A stretch of DNA of 64,000 nt from Flavivirga spongiicola (GCF_030540825.1 NZ_JAUOEO010000001.1:2205001-2269000), one strand, 5' to 3'. Shown: positions 49,432-58,153, counted from the stretch's first letter. The notes: generated from the letters alone by a model not told the origin. Made by a program: numbers and translations.

Positions 49432-49892
49432 TGGAAAACCCCTTAAAAATTAAAGAAGATCTCTATTCGCAATGTTTGGATGTTATAAATAGTAGATTTC
49501 AAACCATACAGAATACTATAAACGAAATTCAAGTTTCATTAACTTCAGAAACTAAAAGCAGTGCAGGAGATAAGCATGAAACGGGACGTGCTATGCTACA
49601 GTTAGAACGCGAAAAGGCAGGGAACCAATTAGCCGAAATTCAAAAAATCAAAGAAATTCTATTTAAAATAGATATTTCTAAAACATTAAAGGTCATAGGT
49701 TTAGGAAGTGCCGTTTATACCTCTCAATCTAATTATTTTATTGCGATTAGTGTTGGAGAATTAACTATTGACGGTGTTCGGTTTTATGCTATTTCTCCCA
49801 GTACACCAATTGGACAGTTGTTGATTGGAAAAAGGGTTGGAGAAGAAGTAGTATTTAGGGAGCAGAAATTTATAATCAATCAGATTAGTTAA
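49428..49892 (+). CDS. GreA/GreB C-terminal-domain-like protein
   Basis: 154 residues. A helical N-terminal part (coiled coil, about 20-80, ETGRAMLQLEREKAGNQLAEI) is followed by a small beta domain with AISPSTPIGQLLIGKRVGEEVVF, which resembles the SPxGxALLGKxxGDEV motif of transcription elongation factors GreA/GreB. Probably an RNA-polymerase secondary-channel binder, but the acidic tip residues cannot be confirmed. Related proteins are sometimes misnamed 3-oxoacyl-ACP synthase. It overlaps mtgA by 4 bases. Confidence 0.65.
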   Translation: MMENPLKIKEDLYSQCLDVINSRFQTIQNTINEIQVSLTSETKSSAGDKHETGRAMLQLEREKAGNQLAEIQKIKEILFKIDISKTLKVIGLGSAVYTSQSNYFIAISVGELTIDGVRFYAISPSTPIGQLLIGKRVGEEVVFREQKFIINQIS

Positions 49893-50042
49893 AAATGAAA
49901 AAGCAGACTAACTCTCGCCAGTCCACTTTTTTTCTATGAATTGTTCTGTTTTAAGAATAGAATAAGTTCGCTTATAGATTCTAAATTCCAAGCATTATTT
50001 ATCTTTTATTTCGTTTTCCCATTTCTAAGATTTATTTTTCCT

Positions 50043-51871
<1,829 letters not shown>

Positions 51872-51889
51872 TTATTTTTAATGACACTA

Positions 51890-51925
51890 CAAATGTTATA
51901 GTGTATTACGCAATGTTTTTGCGTA
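51890..51925 (-). promoter_or_regulatory. rtcB promoter with WYL-regulon inverted repeat
   Basis: Inverted repeat TACGCAA-N5-TTGCGTA at 51907-51925. Read on the minus strand, TTG of its second half is the -33 element and CATTTG ending at 51890 is the -7 element, 24 bases from first T to last G. Seventeen bases (CGCAATGTTTTTGCGTA) are identical to the site before the tRNA-like array, with the same spacing to the -7 box. A bound regulator would cover the -33 element. Transcription should start ~15 bases before the rtcB ATG. Confidence 0.75.
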
Positions 51926-51978
51926 GCTTAAAGTTTAATAAAACCTGCAAGAGTTTTTATTAAACTTGCAGGCTTATT

Positions 51979-53079
51979 CTATTTATTCACAGAGAAAATA
52001 TCTTTTAACTGTTCAATCACATTGCCGTTCCCAGCAACTGTAATTTCTCCAATTTTGTCGGCAATTTTCTCAACATATTCCATCTCTTTCAATTTGAACA
52101 ACATGGTGTTGTCTTCCATTAATTTTGCAGTATTTAATAAGCTTCTTGTAGAAGCTGTTTCTTCACGTCTTGTTACCACATTGGCTTGCGCTTTTTTGTG
52201 TGCGATCAATACTTGGTTCATGATATCTTTCATGTCGCCTGGTAAAATGACATCTCGCATACCTGTGTGTAATACATTAACACCTAATTTGGTTGCTTGC
52301 ATTTTTACATCTTTTAAAACTGCTTCAGCAATGGTTTCTTTTTGCTCTAACAATTCATCCAATGTGTAAGCGCCTACAAATGCTCGTAATGCTAATTGCA
52401 ATGTGATGTATAATTGCTTTTCGTAATCTTTGTTTCGCATCAAAGCTGTTTCAATATCTGTGACTTTGTATTGTGCATAAAAGTTAATACGAACGGTTGC
52501 TTTGTCTTTAGTTAACAATTCCTGACCAGCTATTTCTAATTGCAATTGACGCATATCTGCTTTCACTATTTTAATGGTTTGCTCGTTTTTCCAGAAATGA
52601 TATGTGCCATGTTCAAGGGTTTTAACGAACTCGTCGTCGACAACCATGATAGCTTTTTCGTAAGCTGCAACTTCAAATACACGAATATATGGACGCAATT
52701 GTATGTTGTTAAACAATGCTTTGCTAATATCTTCGATGATGTCAATTTTGCCCAAATCGGCAGTCTCAAATTTATAATCAATCAAGCTATTCCAAAAGGT
52801 ATAGCGACCAGCGGTCAATAAGCGTTTGAAGTTACTGTTTTCGTAAACCAAAACAATCTCATTATCTTTTACTTCGATGACGATTAACATTTCGGACAAA
52901 GCTTGATCTTTAAGTAAGATCTCTAATGCCTTTGGTGCTTGAAATGGAACGGTCAAGTCATATTTTATAACGCGCTCACTAAATCTTATCCAATGTTTTC
53001 CAGCGGTAATAACACGAGCGTAATTACCATTTTTAAACACTAAACCTACAAAACCTGCATGAATTCTTACTTTTTTCAT
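51979..53079 (-). CDS. Slipin (SPFH/band-7 family) protein
   Basis: 366 residues. Two tandem band-7-like N-terminal segments (GFVGLVFKNGNYARVITAGKHW and VLVYENSNFKRLLTAGRYTFW, the second followed by a third EHGTYHFWKNEQ) lead into the SPFH core (about 170-290, LLTKDKATVRINFYAQYKVTD and LGVNVLHTGMRDVILPGDMKD). A coiled coil (about 280-340, AQANVVTRREETASTRSLLN) follows. It has no clear membrane helix. Slipins form ring-like oligomers at membranes and are frequent partners of RtcB genes. It lies 120 bases upstream of the rtcB start, and the tRNA-like array lies directly in front, so its mRNA leader may contain those RNAs. Confidence 0.85.
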   Translation of the reverse strand: MKKVRIHAGFVGLVFKNGNYARVITAGKHWIRFSERVIKYDLTVPFQAPKALEILLKDQALSEMLIVIEVKDNEIVLVYENSNFKRLLTAGRYTFWNSLIDYKFETADLGKIDIIEDISKALFNNIQLRPYIRVFEVAAYEKAIMVVDDEFVKTLEHGTYHFWKNEQTIKIVKADMRQLQLEIAGQELLTKDKATVRINFYAQYKVTDIETALMRNKDYEKQLYITLQLALRAFVGAYTLDELLEQKETIAEAVLKDVKMQATKLGVNVLHTGMRDVILPGDMKDIMNQVLIAHKKAQANVVTRREETASTRSLLNTAKLMEDNTMLFKLKEMEYVEKIADKIGEITVAGNGNVIEQLKDIFSVNK

Positions 53080-53465
53080 GATTTCTAATTTTTTGTTCCG
53101 CTGTTTCTTTTTTTACTTCGGAACGATTAAACATTTATAATAGAATTCTCTTATGAGAATGACTATTCTGAGTTAAAACAAAGCAAAAGAAAACGATCTT
53201 TCTAACTACGGAAATACAAGTGATTAAAAGTATTTCAAGAGTCGTTTTTAGAGATGTTTTGTCAATTTGATTTGTGATAGGTTACCATTCTCTTTTGACA
53301 AATGAATCCATAAAAAGGAAATTTAAAACGATTTGTAATACAACTGTATCTCAAGGTGTTTTCTGGACTGCTCAAGCAACAAGTTGCTTGTGCTGGTTTA
53401 ATTTCACTTTGTTTTTGCCGTTTAAAGTGCGACCCACTTGGTGGTCTATTTTTAAAAGTGACCTT
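53080..53465 (-). other. Long leader between the tRNA-like array and slipin
   Basis: No protein gene; open frames on both strands are accidental. Stable hairpins on the minus strand include CAAGCAA/TTGCTTG (53373-53390), ATTCTC/GAGAAT (53145-53160) and GTTCCG/CGGAAC around the A-rich stretch just before the slipin ATG (53095-53124). An AAGTG/CACTT hairpin with a GGTCG loop lies near 53425-53440. This may be the processed 3' part of the array transcript and the slipin leader. Confidence 0.45.
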
Positions 53466-53492
53466 CTTTGTAAAGATGGATTTTGAGTCCAT
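53466..53492 (-). ncRNA. tRNA-Leu(CAA)-like anticodon and variable arms without a body
   Basis: On the minus strand ATGGA-CTCAAAA-TCCAT is a perfect anticodon arm (U33, anticodon CAA, A37), followed by CTTTACAAAG, a short variable-arm-like hairpin. No D arm, T arm or acceptor goes with it. It follows the permuted tRNA-Leu directly. Confidence 0.45.
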
Positions 53493-53575
53493 TTCAAACT
53501 GTAACCTAAATACAGTGCGTCTGCCAGTTTCGCCATCACGCATTTGCGTGAGTAGGATTCGAACCTACACTTGAA
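53493..53575 (-). ncRNA. Circularly permuted tRNA-Leu(UAG)-like RNA
   Basis: Read 5' to 3' on the minus strand: variable-arm strand TTCAAGT, T arm GTAGG-TTCGAAT-CCTAC, acceptor 3' strand TCACGCA, linker AA, acceptor 5' strand TGCGTGA, TG, D arm GCG-AAACTGGCAGA-CGC, A26, anticodon arm CTGTA-TTTAGGT-TACAG (anticodon UAG), variable-arm strand TTTGAA. All seven acceptor pairs match, and TTGAA/TTCAA closes a variable arm. So every part of a class II tRNA-Leu is present, but the 3' half comes before the 5' half and the open ends lie in the variable loop. With the acceptor ends joined, no free CCA end exists unless the linker is cut. Read in normal order the same bases give no acceptor stem. Confidence 0.7.
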
Positions 53576-53644
53576 TCTATTGTTCTAACCAGACTGAACT
53601 ATCTCAAATTGATGAGAGTGGGAATCGAACCCACGACCGATAGA
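53576..53644 (-). ncRNA. Circularly permuted tRNA-like RNA, open in the anticodon loop
   Basis: Minus strand, 5' to 3': anticodon-stem strand TCTAT, variable CGGTC, T arm GTGGG-TTCGATT-CCCAC, acceptor 3' strand TCTCATC, linker AA, acceptor 5' strand TTTGAGA (five of seven pairs, TCTCA/TGAGA perfect), TA, D arm GTTC-AGTCTGGTTA-GAAC, A26, anticodon-stem strand ATAGA. TCTAT and ATAGA pair perfectly, so the transcript's ends meet in the anticodon loop, exactly where tRNA-cleaving toxins cut and RtcB seals. The AA linker is the same as in the neighbouring permuted tRNA-Leu. Anticodon identity is unclear; the loop seems to be TT...AA. Confidence 0.65.
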
Positions 53645-53653
53645 TTGGTGATT

Positions 53654-53670
53654 ATTATTTGGCAAATAAC
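53654..53670 (-). ncRNA. Anticodon-arm-like hairpin with GCC (Gly) loop
   Basis: GTTAT-TTGCCAA-ATAAT on the minus strand has five pairs (one G-T) and a seven-base loop with U33, GCC and A37. Nearby on the same strand are a T-arm-shaped hairpin GTGTT-TCGGTAT-AACAC (53734-53750) and a CCTTA/TAAGG hairpin (about 53702-53721), but I could not assemble them into a full tRNA. Confidence 0.35.
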
Positions 53671-53770
53671 CGAAGCCTTCAAGTCAAGTTGAATATAAAA
53701 ACCTTATACTAAACAGTAAGGATTTATACAATAGTGTTATACCGAAACACGTAACAAGACTTGCTTGATG

Positions 53771-53854
53771 TGGAAGTAGTAGGACTTGAACCTACATGTT
53801 CATAATGAAATCAGATTTACAGTCTGACGAGCCAACCAATTGCTCAATACTTCC
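53771..53854 (-). tRNA. tRNA-Tyr(GUA) or close mimic
   Basis: A complete class II cloverleaf in normal order: acceptor GGAAGTA/TACTTCC (7 of 7), T8, D arm GAGC-...GG...-GCTC, anticodon arm TCAGA-CTGTAAA-TCTGA with anticodon GUA (53818-53820), variable arm TTC/GAA, T arm GTAGG-TTCAAGT-CCTAC, discriminator A73. G1-C72 and A73 are what bacterial TyrRS needs. CCA is not encoded. It is the first RNA of the array, ~100 bases behind the regulated promoter at 53962. Whether it serves translation or only repair/sensing is open. Confidence 0.85.
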
Positions 53855-53889
53855 AATTTAATATTTTAATGAACGTTTTCTATTAAACC

Positions 53890-53945
53890 CCACCAGCGTC
53901 CGCGTCTGGTGGAGTGCTACTACCAAAGTCTAACTAATAAGACTT
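53890..53945 (-). other. Two hairpins in the leader of the array transcript
   Basis: CCACCAG/CTGGTGG with a GC-rich loop (53890-53912) and AAGTCT/AGACTT (53926-53945) lie between the promoter and tRNA-Tyr. The first contains CCACCAG on both strands. They may be processing or anti-termination elements. Confidence 0.5.
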
Positions 53946-53961
53946 CTTTATGATTACTCTG

Positions 53962-53997
53962 CAAATATTTTATACTATTGCGCAATGTTTTTGCGTA
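53962..53997 (-). promoter_or_regulatory. Promoter of the tRNA-like array with the shared inverted repeat
   Basis: Inverted repeat TGCGCAA-N5-TTGCGTA at 53979-53997. On the minus strand its second half gives TTGCG (-33), and TATTTG ending at 53962 is the -7 element, again 24 bases apart. Seventeen bases are identical to the rtcB site. It lies just after the TPR gene and points into the array. Confidence 0.75.
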
Positions 53998-54009
53998 ATA
54001 AATATTGTT

Positions 54010-54540
54010 TTACTTTTTTTTCTTCTTGCACTTCTTTTTCTTAGAAGTGTTTTTCTTTGGCTTTACTTTGTCTTTTATTCTGCTAATTTCATTATTGATA
54101 TAGCTTATAAAAGAGTCGTTATACCCAAATGTTTTTGCTTTTTTATATGCTTTTATAGCGGCTTTGTATGCTTCTTTTATTTCAAAAAGCTGACCTTGTT
54201 TGTCCCAAATAGCACCTTTATCTATGCCTTTTACGGTTAATGCAAAGTCTATTAATTTTTGAGCTTCATCCAGATCGTCATTCCATAATAGGGTTTGAAT
54301 ATATTTTGGATATACCTTTTGAAAATCCATTTTTGATGCCAAAGCTTCAGCGAAATACAACTTTGCTATTTCAAAATCTCCAATTTTTTCAGCTTGTAAT
54401 TTCCCCATTAAGAAAAGTGCGTAAGCATTATTGGATTCGTATGATAAGGCGTAGTTTAAATTTTCTACTGTTTCTTCTAAATCGTATGGATAAGCATCGA
54501 TGGCTTTTAGCACATAGTTGTTTAACAAATGTGTGTCCAT
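54010..54540 (-). CDS. TPR protein with poly-lysine tail
   Basis: 176 residues. About three TPR-like helical repeats (LNYALSYESNNAYALFLMGKL, AKLYFAEALASKMDFQKVYPKY, AAIKAYKKAKTFGYNDSFI) end in a highly basic tail, KPKKNTSKKKKCKKKKK, well suited to bind RNA. No signal peptide. It lies upstream of the tRNA-like array on the same strand, and proteins of this size with TPRs occur near RtcB in other flavobacteria as far as I recall, but I cannot name a family. Suggested role: adaptor or RNA-holding factor of the repair system (inference). Confidence 0.75.
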   Translation of the reverse strand: MDTHLLNNYVLKAIDAYPYDLEETVENLNYALSYESNNAYALFLMGKLQAEKIGDFEIAKLYFAEALASKMDFQKVYPKYIQTLLWNDDLDEAQKLIDFALTVKGIDKGAIWDKQGQLFEIKEAYKAAIKAYKKAKTFGYNDSFISYINNEISRIKDKVKPKKNTSKKKKCKKKKK

Positions 54541-54666
54541 TGTTTTAATTTTAATAAATTGTTTTGTAAAGTTTTTTAAGATTCAATTTCATGAATTGAG
54601 TCTTTTGACTTTAATTTTAAACTGTTTTTGGAAAATGCTTAGCAGAATTACTAACGACTGAAAACA

Positions 54667-54703
54667 AAAAATCCGAAACAGTTTTAAGTTGCTTCGGATT
54701 TTT
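54667..54703. terminator. Bidirectional terminator-like hairpin
   Basis: AAAAATCCGAA (54667-54677) pairs with TTCGGATTTTT (54693-54703) over 11 bases, with A and T runs on both sides. It lies in the ~500-base divergent region between the TPR gene and the WYL regulator, upstream of the TPR start, so it may insulate the two or attenuate the TPR transcript. Confidence 0.6.
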
Positions 54704-54731
54704 CATTTATAATTTGAAAAGTTTATCTAAC

Positions 54732-54777
54732 GATAATCACGAAGCATCACAAAAGGCACTATGCCCTTCGGATTGTC
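54732..54777. other. Long structured element of unknown role
   Basis: GATAATC-A-CGAAG pairs with CTTCG-GATTGTC over 12 bases (one bulge, one G-T), and the apical part holds a second hairpin GGC-ACTAT-GCC (54755-54765). It has the compactness of a folded RNA. It lies upstream of the TPR gene start in the divergent region. Confidence 0.45.
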
Positions 54778-54989
54778 TTGATATGATATAAATAAACACA
54801 TAGCTTCGATTTTAGTTAAACTTGTTTTTTTGCTTTATTGCGATGCAAAGATTTAGATTTATTTTTCAATTTTCAAAATTTATTTTTTTGTTTTCTAAAA
54901 AATCGAGCTCTTAATACGTAGTATTAACTTTTTTTGAAAAAAGCAACATAAGCCTCGAAATAATTTCAAATTTCATCATTTTTTGTATT

Positions 54990-55025
54990 TACGCATATTT
55001 ATTGCGTAGTAATTTTTTACTTTTA
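54990..55025 (+). promoter_or_regulatory. Promoter of the WYL-regulator gene with the shared inverted repeat
   Basis: TACGCA-N7-TGCGTA at 54990-55008. TTGCG of the second half is the -33 element and TACTTTTA (55018-55025) the -7 element, again 24 bases in total. The ATG at 55049 follows after ~17 transcribed bases. This suggests the regulator also controls itself. Confidence 0.72.
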
Positions 55026-55048
55026 TTTCAACTTAATTTTTTAGTAAA

Positions 55049-56770
55049 ATGGCTTCTAACAAAAATGCATTAATTCGTTACAAAACCATAGATAAATGCC
55101 TTCAAAATAACTTTAGACAATGGACGCTTGGCGATTTGATTGAAGCTGTTTCTGATGCACTCTATGAATATGAAGGAAAAGATATAGACGTGAGTAAGCG
55201 AACAGTACAGCTGGACTTGCAAATGATGCGCAGTGATAAGTTAGGATACAATGCGCCAATTGTAGTTTATAATAGAAAATTTTATAAGTATGATGATGAA
55301 AATTATAGCATCACGAATAGCCCTATTTCTAATCAGGATTTAACCAAACTATCGGAAGCTGTTTCGTTTTTAAAACAATTTCAGGGCTTTTCTCATTTTG
55401 CTGAATTGGGAAGTATGGTACAGAAACTAGAAGATCATGTTTATACTCAAAAAACACAGGAAAAATCTTTGATTGACTTTGAGAAGAATGAAAATTTAAA
55501 AGGTTTAGAGTTTTTAGATGAACTCTATCAATTTATATTAAAAAAACAAGCGATAGAAATCACTTATCAGTCATTTAAAGCACGACAGGAAAGCACATTT
55601 ACTTACCATCCATACTTATTAAAAGAATTTAGAAATCGCTGGTTTATAATTGGTAAGCGCAAAAAAAATGAAGGTTTAATGAATTTGGCTTTAGACCGAA
55701 TCATTTCAATCAAACGAAGTGAAAAAGCCTTTGTTTTTGATACTGGTTTTAATTCTGAAATCTACTATAAAAATGCCATTGGAGTTTCAGTAAGCCCCAA
55801 TTTAGAACCCGAAACAGTTTTGCTTTATGTGAATCATAAACATGCACCTTATGTGCTTACGAAACCTTTTCACCATTCCCAAAAGGAGGTGAGTCGAGAT
55901 AATTATGGTGTCACAATTTCTTTAGAGGTTCAGTTGAATTTTGAATTGGAGAAAGAAATACTAGGTTTAGGTGAAGGCGTGAAAGTGATTGCTCCCGAAC
56001 GTTTAAAACGAAACATTAAAGAGCGGCTATATGACGCTGTAGACGCCTATGAAACTGAAATTAGTGACAAAAACCTGAGAACGATTGCAAAGCGATTAGA
56101 GTATAAAGGTTTTGGGATCTTAAACCATGTGTATTCAAAACGAGATATCAGAAAACTTAAAACCAGATTTGATACTTATATTAAACAAAATGAAGAACAG
56201 GTTTTCGGCATGCGTGAAGTACTTTTAAAGATACCAGAATTAAAAGACATTTTATTCAATAAAAACTTCAGAAAACTAATAAAATCGATTGATAAAGAGG
56301 TGTTTTTAACGAAAGCTATTTATTTTGATAAATCGCCTAAAGATAATTGGTATGTTACATGGCATCAGGATATCCCGATTAATGTTGCAGAGAAAATAGA
56401 AACTAATGGTTTTAGTTGCTGGACTAATAAAAAGGGTGTGATTAGTGTGCGACCACCAGAAGTGGTTTCTAAAAACACATTTTCAATGCGTATTCATTTA
56501 GATGATACTACTGTAAAAAATGGTGCGCTAAAAGTCATTCCAGGCTCACATAATAAAGGATTAAATGATGCCGAAATCAAGTTGATAACAGCTAACTCCA
56601 TTCCTTTTGTTAGTGAGATAGGTTCTGGAGGTGTTCAATTATTAAAACCGTTATTACTACATGCTTCCTCTGAGACTACAGTTCAGAAAAGACGACGTGT
56701 ATTACATTTAGAGTTCTCCTCAATTGAATTGCCAAATGGATTGCAGTATGCCGAAAAAGAAGTATTGTGA
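55049..56770 (+). CDS. WYL-domain transcriptional regulator fused to a phytanoyl-CoA-dioxygenase-like domain
   Basis: 573 residues. The N terminus (about 8-80) is a winged helix as in WYL proteins (DLIEAVSDALYEYEGKDIDV, KRTVQLDLQMMRSD). The WYL domain spans ~160-330 (ITYQSFKARQESTFTYHPYL, FRNRWFIIGKRKK, NLALDRIISIK). From ~345 an Fe(II)/2-oxoglutarate oxygenase of the PhyH type follows (RLEYKGFGILNHV, WHQD with His439 and Asp441, RIHLDDTTVKNGALKVIPGSH, distal His538 in LLLHASS and Arg548-550), so the metal triad is complete. WYL domains sense nucleic acid or nucleotide ligands in phage-defence and repair regulators. It is divergent from the RtcB/tRNA-like locus and shares its promoter palindrome. 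Confidence 0.85.
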   Translation: MASNKNALIRYKTIDKCLQNNFRQWTLGDLIEAVSDALYEYEGKDIDVSKRTVQLDLQMMRSDKLGYNAPIVVYNRKFYKYDDENYSITNSPISNQDLTKLSEAVSFLKQFQGFSHFAELGSMVQKLEDHVYTQKTQEKSLIDFEKNENLKGLEFLDELYQFILKKQAIEITYQSFKARQESTFTYHPYLLKEFRNRWFIIGKRKKNEGLMNLALDRIISIKRSEKAFVFDTGFNSEIYYKNAIGVSVSPNLEPETVLLYVNHKHAPYVLTKPFHHSQKEVSRDNYGVTISLEVQLNFELEKEILGLGEGVKVIAPERLKRNIKERLYDAVDAYETEISDKNLRTIAKRLEYKGFGILNHVYSKRDIRKLKTRFDTYIKQNEEQVFGMREVLLKIPELKDILFNKNFRKLIKSIDKEVFLTKAIYFDKSPKDNWYVTWHQDIPINVAEKIETNGFSCWTNKKGVISVRPPEVVSKNTFSMRIHLDDTTVKNGALKVIPGSHNKGLNDAEIKLITANSIPFVSEIGSGGVQLLKPLLLHASSETTVQKRRRVLHLEFSSIELPNGLQYAEKEVL

Positions 56771-56793
56771 GTGTTTTATTTATTAGATAATGT

Positions 56794-57090
56794 CTATGAC
56801 ATTGGTAATATTTCTATTGCTTTTCCATAAACATTTTTAGTCCATCCGTTAATCCTACCGTGATTATTGCCAATTAATAAGCCGCGTTTGTTATTTTTTC
56901 CTTTTACAAGATGTGTAAAGCAATGGCCTCTAACTTTGCAGTAAACAATATCTCCTGTTTCGCAATCTTCCCATCGAATAGGTTTCAGTTTTACAGGTTG
57001 TTTAGACTTTAGCAAAGGTAACATAGAATTACCGGGTTCTTTTGAAATAATGGTTTCCCCATTTTGTAGTTTTTGAATTTTCCAATTCAT
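56794..57090 (-). CDS. Small S24/S26-peptidase-like protein, possibly inactive
   Basis: 98 residues. PGNSMLPLLKSKQPVKL contains the serine motif (Ser22) of LexA/signal-peptidase-like proteins. ETGDIVYCKVRGHCFTHLV and IGNNHGRINGWT follow the fold. The dyad Lys expected ~38 residues after the Ser is replaced by His60, so proteolysis is doubtful. No DNA-binding domain and no membrane helix. A TATGTAAG/CTTACATA inverted repeat lies just upstream. It is convergent with the WYL-regulator gene (23 bases apart). Confidence 0.6.
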   Translation of the reverse strand: MNWKIQKLQNGETIISKEPGNSMLPLLKSKQPVKLKPIRWEDCETGDIVYCKVRGHCFTHLVKGKNNKRGLLIGNNHGRINGWTKNVYGKAIEILPMS

Positions 57091-57109
57091 AATATTTAAT
57101 TTTAAATGT

Positions 57110-57135
57110 TATGTAAGACATTATTGCCTTACATA
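57110..57135 (-). promoter_or_regulatory. Inverted repeat upstream of the S24-like gene
   Basis: TATGTAAG-N10-CTTACATA, perfect 8-bp arms, begins 20 bases before the ATG at 57090. It fits an operator over the promoter; it differs from the TACGCA repeat of the RtcB locus. Confidence 0.5.
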
Positions 57136-57202
57136 GCTTTCAAAATTTATCAAAAGAAAGTTTCAATGAACTAATGCAAAGATATAGAAAATGAGTTTAA
57201 TA

Positions 57203-58111
57203 TCAGGCCTGATTTAAAAACACAGTTTTTCCTTTTTTAAGTTGTGTACCATGCTCAAAAAACACGATTTCACCATTTAAATCAGCTTCAATTAAATAGA
57301 AATACCCTTTATAATATGATTGTTTTACTATGGCTTTTAATTCTGATTTATCAACAGTTTTTAACTGATTAGCATAAACAATCTCACCATTTATTTCATT
57401 AAACTCTCCAAAGAAAGAAGCTATCAACTTGTTTTTTGGATTATCGTATAAATGTTTAGGTGTGTTATTGGCTAAAACTTCAGTGTTATGTAATACAATC
57501 ATATGATCAGAAAAAGACAAAACATCATCTTTATCATGCGTAGCAACAATACAGGTAATGTTCTTTTCTTTTAAATACTTAAATAAGCTTCTGCGTAAGG
57601 ACTGTTTTTTAAAGTTGTCAATATGGCTAAAAGGTTCGTCCAATAAAATGATTTCAGGTTGTTTGGCAATGGCTCTTGCCAGAGCAACACGTTGCTTTTG
57701 GCCACCACTTAATTCTTTAACTTTCGTTTTTGCAAAAGGATTTAATTCAACAACATCTAATAATTCGTTAATGCGCTCTTGTTTTTCTTCTGGGAAGAAA
57801 TTAGAGAGGAAAGCACCAATATTTTCGGAGACAGTAATAAAAGGCATCAGGTCGAATTCCTGGGCAACATATTTCATGAATTCCGGACCAATGATAAGAT
57901 TATGTTTAGGGCCTAAAATTTCAGAATCATTCCAAAAAATATGCCCTTCATCTAAATCGTAAGTGCCATAAAGTAACTTTAAAAGGGTGCTTTTTCCTGA
58001 GCCACTTTCACCAATGATAGAAACATGATCACCTGCTTTTACATGGAAGCTAATGTTTTCTAGAACCGCTTGTTTTTTATAGCGAAAGCATATGTTTTTT
58101 ACTTGTAGCAT
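57203..58111 (-). CDS. ABC transporter ATP-binding protein without adjacent permease
   Basis: 302 residues. Walker A GESGSGKSTLLK, Q-loop VAQEFDL, signature LSGGQKQRVALARA, Walker B IILLDEPFSHID and switch His (ATHDKDD) are complete. A ~70-residue C-terminal beta domain (about 230-302) resembles the TOBE-like extension of importer ATPases of the molybdate/spermidine type. No permease or binding protein is encoded nearby, so it must pair with subunits encoded elsewhere. Confidence 0.85.
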   Translation of the reverse strand: MLQVKNICFRYKKQAVLENISFHVKAGDHVSIIGESGSGKSTLLKLLYGTYDLDEGHIFWNDSEILGPKHNLIIGPEFMKYVAQEFDLMPFITVSENIGAFLSNFFPEEKQERINELLDVVELNPFAKTKVKELSGGQKQRVALARAIAKQPEIILLDEPFSHIDNFKKQSLRRSLFKYLKEKNITCIVATHDKDDVLSFSDHMIVLHNTEVLANNTPKHLYDNPKNKLIASFFGEFNEINGEIVYANQLKTVDKSELKAIVKQSYYKGYFYLIEADLNGEIVFFEHGTQLKKGKTVFLNQA

Positions 58112-58120
58112 ATTCTAAAT

Positions 58121-58153
58121 AGACCTGACAGGTTTTTAAAACCTGTCAGGTCT
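58121..58153. repeat. Long perfect palindrome between ABC and peptidase genes
   Basis: AGACCTGACAGGTTTT is mirrored by AAAACCTGTCAGGTCT, giving ~15 paired bases. It is a typical flavobacterial intergenic hairpin and can act as a terminator for the prolyl oligopeptidase gene read from the right. Confidence 0.7.

Noticed and set aside
53262..53574. Open frames of 70-93 codons over the tRNA-like array, both strands
   Set aside because: They run through the T arm, D arm and acceptor sequences and show no recognisable domain; they are by-products of RNA genes.
53493..53610. Normal-order tRNA made of the D arm at ~53583-53600 and the T arm at 53552-53568
   Set aside because: Only 12 bases lie between D and T arms, so there is no anticodon arm. 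The acceptor strands TTTGAGA/TCACGCA match at only four of seven positions, against 7/7 and 5/7 in the permuted reading.
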